Below are positions 9,001 to 15,679 of a DNA stretch of 34,162 nucleotides, one piece after another. Location: positions 1 through 34,162 of the forward strand of contig CAMATX010000021.1 of the NCBI GenBank assembly GCA_945861345.1, read 5' to 3'. Numbering within the stretch: the first letter of the stretch is position 1; every line of letters starts with the position of its first letter. Below the pieces are notes generated by a model that was not told where the DNA came from, made no database searches, and worked only from the letters and a program-made list of their open reading frames with translations. The position numbers and the translations under genes are program-made. The DNA comes from Comamonas sp. lk. Lineage in GTDB: Bacteria > Pseudomonadota > Gammaproteobacteria > Burkholderiales > Burkholderiaceae_C.

Positions 9001-10083
9001 GGGCGCAACTTGGCCGCGCTCAAAGCCCAATGGGGCTCGCAGGCGCGCGGCGCATTCCAGGCGCTGGCTGCGCTCAAGCTAAGCCAAACCGTGCCGCCGC
9101 AAACCACCCCCGCGCCCAAGGCGCAAGTGGCCAAAGCGCCGGTAATCGCGGCCGGCGCGCCTGGCAAGACCGTTAAAGAAGACAAGGCGCTCCCCGCCCA
9201 AGCAGAGCAGCGCTACACCGCCTGGACCTTTGGCGAATTGCCCGAATTGCTGGAAATTCGCAAAGGTGCGCAGTCGCTGGTGGGGTTTCCGGCCTTGGTC
9301 GATGCGGGCGACGCCGTCACCCTGGAGGTGTTTGACGAGCCGCAGGCGGCCGCTGCCAAGCACAAAAGCGGTTTGGTGCGCCTGTTTGCCTTGCAACTGA
9401 AGGAAGCGCTCAAGTACCTGGAAAAGAACATTCCCGACCTGCAAAAAATGGGCGTCGCCTATATGCAGCTGGGCAAGCTCGACGGCGCAGGCGCGGTGGG
9501 CGGCACCGTGGAGGAGCTCAAAGCGCAGATCATCAGTCTGGCGCTGGAGCGTGCATTTTTGATGGAGCCTTTGCCCACCGATGCGGCCGCTTTTACCCGG
9601 CGTGTAGAGGAAGGCCGTGGTCGCCTGACCCTGATCGCCAACGAGGTGGCGCGCATGGCGCTGGTGATATTGCTGGAATACCAAACTGCGGCGCGCAAGC
9701 TCAAGGACAGCAAAAACGCCGCGCCAGCCGTGGAAGATGCCAGCGCCCAGTTGCAGCGCCTGGTGCCCAAGCGATTTTTGCTGGCCACACCCTGGCCCCG
9801 CCTGCAGCATGTGGCGCGCTACCTGCAAGCCATCACGCTGCGCCTGGACAAATACCGCGCCGATCCGGCACGCGATGCGGCCCGCGTGGTCGAGTTGCGG
9901 CCGCTCGAGCAGCGTTACTGGCGTTTGGTGGCCGAGCGCAAAGGCGTGCATGACGAGCGCATGGCCGAGTTTCGCTGGCTTTTGGAGGAATTACGTGTGA
10001 GCCTTTTCGCGCAAGAGCTGCGTACGCCGCAGCCGGTCAGCGTCAAGCGCCTGGAAAAAGCCTGGGCGCAGTTAGGCGCCTAG
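6055..10083 (+). CDS. hrpA: ATP-dependent RNA helicase HrpA (DEAH box, DUF3418)
   Basis: About 1342 residues. Helicase motifs appear in order: Walker A GETGSGKT (56-63 from this start), TQPRR, DEAH (168-171), SATIDA, and NQRAGRCGR near 380. These are followed by the HA2/OB-fold regions and a long C-terminal DUF3418 domain typical of HrpA. In E. coli HrpA acts on mRNA processing and rescues stalled or collided ribosomes. The start is uncertain: ATG 6055 has GGAG only 3 bases upstream and shares CATG with the argA start, while GTG 6097 would leave a 40-base gap. About 15 extra residues (CNYPKMLPNGKPAPR) sit between motifs I and Ia compared with E. coli as I recall it. A low-complexity Ala/Pro/Lys linker lies near residues 1015-1055. 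Confidence 0.93.
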   Translation: MAGIIRCSAAPSPFVSAPSLPSIPLRIDFPASLPVSGKREEIMALLARHQVIIVCGETGSGKTTQLPKIALAMGRGLCNYPKMLPNGKPAPRGKLIGHTQPRRIAASSVAKRIAQELNTPLGEVVGFKVRFQDRLSRDASVKLMTDGILLAETQTDPLLQAYDTLIIDEAHERSLNIDFLLGYLRQILPRRPDLKVIVTSATIDAQRFADHFATLQGSEDAKTLTPAPVIMVSGRMFAVEQRYRPFEESREYDLNDAIADGVDELWRGGVGGDILVFLPGEREIREAADHLRRHLSHQPVMRSCEVLPLFARLSQAEQDRIFEGHTGRRIVLATNVAETSLTVPGIRYVIDAGTARIKRYSFRSKVEQLLVEPISQSSANQRAGRCGRVAEGVCIRLYEEKDFAGRERFTDPEILRSSLAGVILRMKSLRLGAVEDFPFLERPSGRAIADGYQLLLELGAVDEANALTALGQELARLPLDPRVGRMILEARKREALDEVLIIASALSVQDVRDRPIDAQTQADQAHAKFDDEKSEFSGYLKLWKWIAAARGDKAEVSGAHKLSNRQYEQLLRQNFINVRRLREWKDIHSQLLTVVAEHKWRINTAPASYEQLHLSMLAGLLGNVGCKLDTEGAQGEYLGARSIKFFPHPGAHLAKKPGRWIIAAELVETTRLFGRGIAAIEPQWIEQVGGHLLKKQLLDPHWEKKAAEVLALERATLYGIVVYNGRRVQYSRVDLPGAREIFIREALVDGQWETALPFLAANHKLIRQVEELEHKARRQDVLVDDALIYAFYEQQLPADVCSGYSFERWYREAVKSNPQLLVLTREALMRHEAAGITSSQFPKTVRLGGVDCLATYLHEPGDPRDGLTVTVPLFVLNQVNEERCEWLVPGMLKDKVQALLKTLHQRPRSRLVPLPETASRMALALNAPERFGAGSLLDAVLKLVRDETSLDIVRADIKPDMLTPHFFMNLRVIDEHGRQLEQGRNLAALKAQWGSQARGAFQALAALKLSQTVPPQTTPAPKAQVAKAPVIAAGAPGKTVKEDKALPAQAEQRYTAWTFGELPELLEIRKGAQSLVGFPALVDAGDAVTLEVFDEPQAAAAKHKSGLVRLFALQLKEALKYLEKNIPDLQKMGVAYMQLGKLDGAGAVGGTVEELKAQIISLALERAFLMEPLPTDAAAFTRRVEEGRGRLTLIANEVARMALVILLEYQTAARKLKDSKNAAPAVEDASAQLQRLVPKRFLLATPWPRLQHVARYLQAITLRLDKYRADPARDAARVVELRPLEQRYWRLVAERKGVHDERMAEFRWLLEELRVSLFAQELRTPQPVSVKRLEKAWAQLGA

Positions 10084-10112
10084 CGGCGGGGCAGGCCAAA
10101 CTTCACTTGCGC

Positions 10113-10448
10113 TTACTGGCCCATGCGCCACATATTGGTGGAGCGCGCACCGCTGCGGCAAAAGGCCAGCACCGGCCCCCTGGAGCCCGCCACCAAAGCG
10201 GCAAACGCGCTCACTTGCTCGGGCGTGATTTGCCCGCTGATCACGGGCAGGTAGTGGTAGGAAAGTCCTGCGGCAAGCGCTGCCTGCGCCATCGCGTCAG
10301 AAGTGGGTTGCTCGGGGCCGCCTTCGCCGTCCGGGCGGTTGTTAATCACGGTACTAAAGCCCTGGGCCGAAATCGCCGCCATGTCCAGCGGCTCGATTTG
10401 CGGGGCGGTGGCAAAGTGTTCGGTATGCGAGGTGATGGTCAGGCTCAT
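10113..10448 (-). CDS. DUF442 / TIGR01244-type sulfurtransferase-phosphatase-like protein
   Basis: This 111-residue cytoplasmic protein resembles the BLH phosphatase-like (DUF442) family: FSTVINNRPDGE near 31, then the active loop FCRSGARS with Cys97 and Arg102. The six-residue CRSGAR loop is closer to a rhodanese loop than to the C-x5-R of tyrosine phosphatases, consistent with the family's provisional sulfurtransferase name. No substrate is established. The start at 10448 is set by AAGGA 7 bases upstream; a longer frame to 10520 lacks a ribosome site. It is the last gene of the leftward run and converges on hrpA. Confidence 0.8.
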   Translation of the reverse strand: MSLTITSHTEHFATAPQIEPLDMAAISAQGFSTVINNRPDGEGGPEQPTSDAMAQAALAAGLSYHYLPVISGQITPEQVSAFAALVAGSRGPVLAFCRSGARSTNMWRMGQ

Positions 10449-10495
10449 GGTTTTCCTTCTGGGCTTTAAAAGTTCGGTGACAATAAAAACCGGCC

Positions 10496-10873
10496 TCAGA
10501 CGGCAGAGCGGATAAACCACGCGGCCATCAACAAAGCCGTGAGCGCCAAGGCGTAGTTAAGTACCGGGCCCAGCCAGGTTTGGTGGCCGCGCGGAATTTC
10601 CGGGTAACTGAGGGTGCGCACAAAGCGCTGGTTTTGCAATGCCGCCAGCGCAGAGACGGCAGCGCCCAGCAGCAAAAAGGCCACGCCAAACCAGAGCGTG
10701 GGCATGGCGTCCGCGACCGGTGCATTGCCATTGGCGGCATTGATCATGCGCACAAACAAACCAAAACGCTCTACGACAAAGCCCAAGCCAATCAAGGCGA
10801 TGGCAGTGCGCTGCCAGGCCAGCAGCGTGCGCTCGGCGGCAAAAAATACACGGGGATCATCCAGGTACGACAT
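10496..10873 (-). CDS. DUF202 (YidH-like) small inner-membrane protein
   Basis: This 125-residue protein begins with the DUF202 signature DPRVFFAAERTLLAWQRTAIALIGLGFVVE (split here over residues 6-35) and has three predicted membrane helices (about 20-40, 60-80, 103-122). YidH/YidG relatives are membrane proteins of unknown function. The gene lies 10 bases downstream of the aminotransferase gene on the same strand, so it is likely cotranscribed with it and with the DUF442 gene after it. Confidence 0.85.
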   Translation of the reverse strand: MSYLDDPRVFFAAERTLLAWQRTAIALIGLGFVVERFGLFVRMINAANGNAPVADAMPTLWFGVAFLLLGAAVSALAALQNQRFVRTLSYPEIPRGHQTWLGPVLNYALALTALLMAAWFIRSAV

Positions 10874-10883
10874 CAGCGTTTTC

Positions 10884-12059
10884 TCACAGTTGGGCTAAGC
10901 GTTGCAGGGCTGTGCGCAAAGTGGCCTCCTCCTTGGCAAAGCAAAAGCGCACGATTTTTTGGTCGAAGCCATCGCGGTAAAACGCCGACATCGGGATGGC
11001 CGTCACGCCGATCTCGGTGGTCAGCCAGCGGCAAAAATCGACTTCGCTCAGGGTACTGATGTCCGAGATATCGGCGCATTGGAAAAACGTGCCCTCGCTT
11101 GGTAGCAGTCGAAACCGGGTTTGCGCCAGCCCTGCCCGAAACAGGTCGCGCTTGGCTTGGTAGAAGGCGGGCAGTTGCAGGTAATGGGCTGGCTCTTGCA
11201 TATAAGCCGCCAAGCCGTGTTGCACCGGCGTGTTGACAGTAAAGACATTGAACTGGTGCACCTTGCGCAACTCGGCGCTCAAGGGCGCGGGAGCGGCCAC
11301 AAAGCCCACCTTCCAGCCGGTGACATGGTAAGTCTTGCCAAAGCTCGAGACGATAAAGCTGCGCGCCGCCAGGCCGGGGAAGCGGGCCGCGCTGTGGTGC
11401 GCTGCGCCGTCAAAAACCATGTGCTCATACACCTCGTCGCTGATGAGCAGCACCTCCGTGGGTGCTAGCAAGTCCTGCAGTTGACGCATTTCGGCCTCGG
11501 TCCAAATCGTGGCGCTGGGGTTGTGCGGCGTGTTGATGATGATGCAGCGCGTGCGCGGCGAGAGGGCCGCTGCGATCTTGTCAAAGTCGGGCCGAAAGCT
11601 GCCTGGCGTCAGCGGCACGCGCACGGCCACGCCGCCGGCCAGTGCGATATTGGGCAGGTAGCTGTCGTAGCATGGCTCCAGCACAATCACCTCGTCGCCC
11701 GGATGCACCACCGCCAAGATGATCGAAATAATCGCCTGCGTCGCGCCCGCGGTGATAGTGATCTCATCGGCCGGGCGATAGCTATGCCCGTACAGGCGCT
11801 CCATCTTGTCGGCCACCGCTTGGCGCAGCGGCAGGATGCCTGGCATCGGCGGGTATTGGTTGTGGCCTTGCTGCATGGCCTGGCTGACTGCATCCAGGAG
11901 CGCCGGATCGCAGGCAAAGTCGGGGAATCCTTGGCCCAAATTAACCGCCTGGTGTTCGGCCGCCAAGGCCGACATCACCGTGAAGATGGTGGTGCCGACC
12001 TCGGGCAGGCGGCTGCGCAAGGCGGGGCTGTGTGGAGTGGCTTGTTCAGTGCTGGGCAT
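10884..12059 (-). CDS. ybdL: PLP-dependent aminotransferase, YbdL-like methionine aminotransferase
   Basis: This 391-residue fold-type I aminotransferase is very similar, by recall, to E. coli YbdL, which prefers methionine (also His and Phe) and produces the 2-oxo acid. It has VNLGQGFPDF near 40, ITAGATQAI near 105, NTPHNPSATIW near 180, SDEVYEHM and the Schiff-base lysine K242 in SSFGKTYHVTGWKVGF. The C-terminal RFCFAKEEATL is also conserved. It starts 17 bases after cysB on the same strand, which suggests a role in sulfur amino acid metabolism such as methionine salvage; that role is inferred from similarity and position. Kynurenine aminotransferase-like activity is the main alternative. 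Confidence 0.85.
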   Translation of the reverse strand: MPSTEQATPHSPALRSRLPEVGTTIFTVMSALAAEHQAVNLGQGFPDFACDPALLDAVSQAMQQGHNQYPPMPGILPLRQAVADKMERLYGHSYRPADEITITAGATQAIISIILAVVHPGDEVIVLEPCYDSYLPNIALAGGVAVRVPLTPGSFRPDFDKIAAALSPRTRCIIINTPHNPSATIWTEAEMRQLQDLLAPTEVLLISDEVYEHMVFDGAAHHSAARFPGLAARSFIVSSFGKTYHVTGWKVGFVAAPAPLSAELRKVHQFNVFTVNTPVQHGLAAYMQEPAHYLQLPAFYQAKRDLFRAGLAQTRFRLLPSEGTFFQCADISDISTLSEVDFCRWLTTEIGVTAIPMSAFYRDGFDQKIVRFCFAKEEATLRTALQRLAQL

Positions 12060-12076
12060 CGCAAATACCGTGGGCT

Positions 12077-13030
12077 TTACAGATCCGTGTCATTCAGATG
12101 CCCGGCCATGGCGCGCTCCACGGTCTGGCGTGTGAGTTGCGCGCTGAGCAACTCGGCAAAGGTGTACACAAAATTGCGCAAATACGCGCTGCGTTTAAAG
12201 GCCACGCGGGTGGTATTTTGACCAAACAAATGGCCAGCAGGTCGTACCACCAGGCCACCTAAGCCGCCGTCCTCCTGGATATCGCGCACTGCCATTTCGG
12301 CGGCGATTCCGATGCCCAGGCCCAGGCGCACATAGGTGGTAATCACATCCGAGTCGATGGCCTCCAGCGCAATGCGCGGCTCCAGCTTGTGCGCGGCAAA
12401 AGCGGCGTCAATCTTGGTGCGGCCCGTGAACGAAGGGTGGTAGGTGATGATGGGCTGCTCAGCCACGTCCTGCAGGCTAATGCGCGACTTGCCCGCCAAG
12501 GGATGGTCCGTGGGCATGACCAGCATGTGCTGCCACTGGTAGCAAGGCAGGGTGACCAGCTCGGGGAAGGCTGCCAGCGACTCGGTGGCGATACCGATCT
12601 CGGCCACCTCGTCGATCACCATGCGCGCCACCTGGTCGGGTGCGCCCTGGTGCAAACTGATATTGACCTTGGGAAAACTTGCGCGCAGCGCCGCCACCTT
12701 TTGCGGCAGCACATAGCGCGCCTGGGTGTGGGTGGTGGCAATTGACAGGGTGCCGCTGTCTTCTTGGCTGAACTGGTCGCCGATGCGCTTGAGGTTACCC
12801 ACCTCGCGCAGGATCAGGTCGATGCTTTTGAGCACATGCTGGCCCGGCTCGGTCACGCGTTTGAGGCGTTTGCCGTGGCGGGCGAAGATTTCGATGCCCA
12901 ACTCGTCTTCCAGCTCAATAATGGCCTTGGAGACGCCGGGCTGCGAGGTGTGCAAAGCCTTGGCCGCCTCGGTCAGGTTCAGGTTACGGCGTACGGCTTC
13001 TTGGACGAACCGGAATTGGTGAAGGTTCAT
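12077..13030 (-). CDS. cysB: LysR-type transcriptional regulator CysB
   Basis: 317 residues. The N-terminal winged HTH (about 1-60) contains LTEAAKALHTSQPGVSKAI, and the effector domain starts near 90. The stretch SIATTHTQARYVLP puts Thr100, Thr102 and Gln103 exactly where enteric CysB contacts sulfate and acetylserine, so this is CysB/Cbl rather than a generic LysR protein. CysB activates sulfate uptake and reduction genes when N-acetylserine accumulates. It sits 57 bases downstream of a small chelatase gene likely to serve siroheme, the sulfite reductase cofactor. A candidate promoter and palindrome overlap its start codon (see 13028-13069), which would fit autoregulation; there is no Shine-Dalgarno sequence. 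Confidence 0.93.
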   Translation of the reverse strand: MNLHQFRFVQEAVRRNLNLTEAAKALHTSQPGVSKAIIELEDELGIEIFARHGKRLKRVTEPGQHVLKSIDLILREVGNLKRIGDQFSQEDSGTLSIATTHTQARYVLPQKVAALRASFPKVNISLHQGAPDQVARMVIDEVAEIGIATESLAAFPELVTLPCYQWQHMLVMPTDHPLAGKSRISLQDVAEQPIITYHPSFTGRTKIDAAFAAHKLEPRIALEAIDSDVITTYVRLGLGIGIAAEMAVRDIQEDGGLGGLVVRPAGHLFGQNTTRVAFKRSAYLRNFVYTFAELLSAQLTRQTVERAMAGHLNDTDL

Positions 13031-13069
13031 AACGAATTTGAGCTATAGAAGTCATTCATTATGCTTCAA
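13028..13069 (-). promoter_or_regulatory. Candidate cysB promoter with palindrome over the start codon
   Basis: On the minus strand TTGAAG (13069-13064) is followed after 16 bases by TATAGC (13047-13042), each matching four of six consensus positions. An imperfect inverted repeat, CATAATGAAT (13063-13054) and ATTCGTTATG (13037-13028), has arms matching at 9 of 10 positions with a 16-base spacer, and its inner arm includes the cysB ATG. If this promoter is used, the transcript would have a leader of only about 4-5 bases. A role as a CysB autoregulatory site is inference. Confidence 0.35.
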
Positions 13070-13087
13070 GACAACAGTAGTCGGGTT

Positions 13088-13456
13088 TCAGTCTGCGTCC
13101 AGCGCGATGTCGGCCAGGGTTTGCAACAGGCGCGGGTCCTCGCCGACCGCAGGCCGCAAGGTAAAGACGGTGCCGGGCCAGCGCTGACGCAGTTGCTCCA
13201 CCAGCACCGGCAAGTCTTCGCGCGCGTGCTTGCCCACACCCAAAAACAGCGGAATGATGCGGATTTCTGTTAGCGGCTGCGCGAGCAGTGCCGCGCAAGC
13301 GGTTTGCAGGTCCGGGGTGCTCAGCTCCAGGTAGGCGCAGGCGACCGGCGCGACACTTTGCCGCTCACGCAGCATCTGCGCCAGAGCCAGCATCGGCCGG
13401 TGCCACAGCGGGTCGCGCGAGCCGTGGGCGAATAAAACCATTCCAAAGTTGCTCAT
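13088..13456 (-). CDS. cbiX: Small CbiX/SirB-type chelatase (sirohydrochlorin chelatase-like)
   Basis: This 122-residue single-domain protein has the class II chelatase signature: LFAHGSRDP with His11, LELSTPDL with Glu44, and IPLFLGVGKHAREDLP with His77. Two-domain chelatases are about twice this length, so this short form would work as a dimer. The likely reaction is insertion of Fe(II) (or Co(II)) into sirohydrochlorin; siroheme is favoured because cysB follows and no cobalamin genes are visible. The start ATG at 13456 overlaps the lptG stop (ATGA at 13456-13453), indicating coupling. The longer frame to 13543 lies inside lptG and is rejected. Confidence 0.85.
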   Translation of the reverse strand: MSNFGMVLFAHGSRDPLWHRPMLALAQMLRERQSVAPVACAYLELSTPDLQTACAALLAQPLTEIRIIPLFLGVGKHAREDLPVLVEQLRQRWPGTVFTLRPAVGEDPRLLQTLADIALDAD

Positions 13457-14559
13457 TGGCGTACTACCAGCCAACCAAAAGTGGCCAGCGAAATCAGCGA
13501 GTAAATCAGACCGGGTAGGGCGGCGGTAAACCAGGGCTGCCATGCACGCAAATACCCCAGATCGCCCATGACGTTGTTGAGCAGAACAAAGCTGATGCCG
13601 GCCATGACCCCGACAAACACCATGGAAGTCGTCCCGCTGGTGCGAAAGTGCATGTAGGCAAAGGGCAGGGCCAGCATCATCATGACCAGACAGCTTAAGG
13701 GGTAGAACACCTTTTTCCAGAACTGGATTTCATACTTTTGCGCCGCTTGGCCGTTGAACTCCAGATGGCGCACATACTGAAACAGGTCAATCGTTCCCAT
13801 GCGGTCCGGACGCAGCAGGGCCGAAGCCACCATTTCGGCGCTAATTTGGTTGAGCCAAGTAAAGTTGTCGTGGCGCAGGGTGATGGCGCGTGCCCCCGCC
13901 TGGGTGCCGCCGCTGTATTCGGTGCGCACCACCTCCCGCAAGAGCCAGGACTGCGCCGGCCCGAACTGCGCTTGCTTGGCCTGCGCCACCGAGACGATGC
14001 GCCCTTGGTTGTCCAGCTCAAAAATCCGGATATCACGCATGGTGCCGTCGGCCTCGAGTGCACCCACGTTGACCGAGAAGGTGCTGTAGGTCTGCTTTTC
14101 CTTGATCCAGGCGCCGGTTTTCCCCACGGTCAGATGCCCCTGAAACCGGGCCTTGAGCATCTGCGCCGATTTGTCGGCCAAGGGCGCCAGGTAGTCGCCT
14201 ACCGCAAAGGTGACGGCCACAAACACCAAGCCCAGCAGCAGCAGCGCCCGCAAGGCCCGCCAGGGACCCAATCCACTGGTACGCAAAATAGTGAACTCCG
14301 AACTTTGCGCCAGCCGCGCCATCACGAAAATACTGCCAATCAACACCGCAATCGGCAGCAACTCGTAGACATGGTTGGGAATCATGAGCGAGACGTAAAT
14401 CAGGGCCTGCGCGACAGAATAACCCGAGGTTTGCCCATGTCCCACGGCATTGAGCTCGTCGACAAAGTCGAAAAAGAAAAACAAACTGATGAAAGCCAGG
14501 GTAACGGCGCTGACCGCGATCAACACTTCGGCGTAAAGCAATTTGCGCAAGGTTTTCAT
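13453..14559 (-). CDS. lptG: LPS export ABC transporter permease LptG
   Basis: This 368-residue YjgP/YjgQ family protein has three N-terminal membrane helices, a large periplasmic domain (about 125-270) and three C-terminal helices. It pairs with LptF and the ATPase LptB to extract lipopolysaccharide from the inner membrane and pass it to LptC-LptA. The start MKTLRKLLYAEVLIAV at 14559 overlaps the lptF stop (ATGA), and the 23-residue upstream extension lies within lptF. The end overlaps the chelatase gene. The FEFT-like segment SSEFTILRTSGLGPWR near residue 92 is the coupling-helix region facing LptB. Confidence 0.93.
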   Translation of the reverse strand: MKTLRKLLYAEVLIAVSAVTLAFISLFFFFDFVDELNAVGHGQTSGYSVAQALIYVSLMIPNHVYELLPIAVLIGSIFVMARLAQSSEFTILRTSGLGPWRALRALLLLGLVFVAVTFAVGDYLAPLADKSAQMLKARFQGHLTVGKTGAWIKEKQTYSTFSVNVGALEADGTMRDIRIFELDNQGRIVSVAQAKQAQFGPAQSWLLREVVRTEYSGGTQAGARAITLRHDNFTWLNQISAEMVASALLRPDRMGTIDLFQYVRHLEFNGQAAQKYEIQFWKKVFYPLSCLVMMMLALPFAYMHFRTSGTTSMVFVGVMAGISFVLLNNVMGDLGYLRAWQPWFTAALPGLIYSLISLATFGWLVVRQ

Positions 14560-15656
14560 GCCAAGCCTTTGACTGGCGCGGGACGCCACACGCGAAGCGA
14601 CCAGTGCTTTTGCCGGGCCGTGAGCCACAACAAACTGAGTGCGAAAACCCCGCCGTGCAAGGCCGCCAATTGCCCTAGCGCAGAAATTTGCCCCGCTTCA
14701 ATCCAGTTTTTTCCCATGACCAACAGGTTGAAATAAACCACAAAGGCCAGAAAAGCGAAAACCAGGTTGCGCACCCGCCCGACGCGGGGGTTAAAGCCAG
14801 AGACGGCCAGGCCCAAAAACACCAGATTGACGGCAGCCAGACAGAGCCCGGCGCGCCACGCCAACTCCGCCATATGAAAAGGGTTGGGCTGGGCCAACAG
14901 TTGCAGCACCGTCATGGTGCTGGTGGGCGAGAAGTTGCGGGCGCTGGGGGAATCGGGGCCCAAGCGCACGGTGTAGCGGGCAAAGCCACTTAGGACGCTG
15001 TCTTCACTGTCTAAACGTTTTTCCAGGCGCTGACCGTTTTCCAGAACCAGGTATTTGCTACCGTCGGCCGATTTCACTGTGCCGCGCTCGGCCGAAGTGA
15101 TGGTTTGCACGCCGGCCTCGCGGGTGACCAAAAACACATGCAAGCCGGCTTGCTTGTCCTGACTGTCTTTGTCAATAAAGAAAACCCGGTCCCCATTGGC
15201 CGACTCCTGGAACTGGCCAGGCTCGACACGGGCGATGTCGCCGCGCTTTTCGTACTGGTCGCGCAAATCCTCAATCCGGCCAAAGGCCCAGGGCAAGACC
15301 ACGAAGGCCAGCACCGAAATAACCACAAAAATCGGCCAGGCAAAGCGCAAAAGTGGCCGCAGCAGGGCGGCGATACCTTGGCCGCTGCCCAGCCAAATGA
15401 CCATTTCGCTGTCCCGGTACATGCGGGTCAGGACGCTGACGATGCCAATAAACAGGCTCAGCGACAGAATCGTCGGCAATTGGGAGAGCACGGTGTAGCC
15501 CATCACGATCAGCACATCCGAGGGGTTGAAGACGCCGCGCGTCGCCTCGCTGAGCGTGCGAATGACGGTCGTCGTCATCACTACCGTCACCAGCACGACC
15601 AAGGTGGCGCCAAAGGTGCGGGCAAGCTCCTTGCGGACGGAAGAATGGAATAACAT
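14556..15656 (-). CDS. lptF: LPS export ABC transporter permease LptF
   Basis: This 366-residue partner of LptG has the same architecture: helices near 15-35, 50-75 and 100-120, a periplasmic beta-jellyroll domain, then three C-terminal helices. MLFHSSVRKELARTFGATLVVL is the expected N-terminus, and SEMVIWLGSGQG near residue 82 is the conserved cytoplasmic coupling segment. It heads the leftward run lptF-lptG-chelatase-cysB. Its start is 23 bases from the divergent pepA start, the same arrangement as in E. coli. Any promoter for lptF must therefore lie inside pepA. Confidence 0.94.
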   Translation of the reverse strand: MLFHSSVRKELARTFGATLVVLVTVVMTTTVIRTLSEATRGVFNPSDVLIVMGYTVLSQLPTILSLSLFIGIVSVLTRMYRDSEMVIWLGSGQGIAALLRPLLRFAWPIFVVISVLAFVVLPWAFGRIEDLRDQYEKRGDIARVEPGQFQESANGDRVFFIDKDSQDKQAGLHVFLVTREAGVQTITSAERGTVKSADGSKYLVLENGQRLEKRLDSEDSVLSGFARYTVRLGPDSPSARNFSPTSTMTVLQLLAQPNPFHMAELAWRAGLCLAAVNLVFLGLAVSGFNPRVGRVRNLVFAFLAFVVYFNLLVMGKNWIEAGQISALGQLAALHGGVFALSLLWLTARQKHWSLRVWRPAPVKGLA

Positions 15657-15679
15657 GGGCGCTTCAGAAAGGTGTAATT

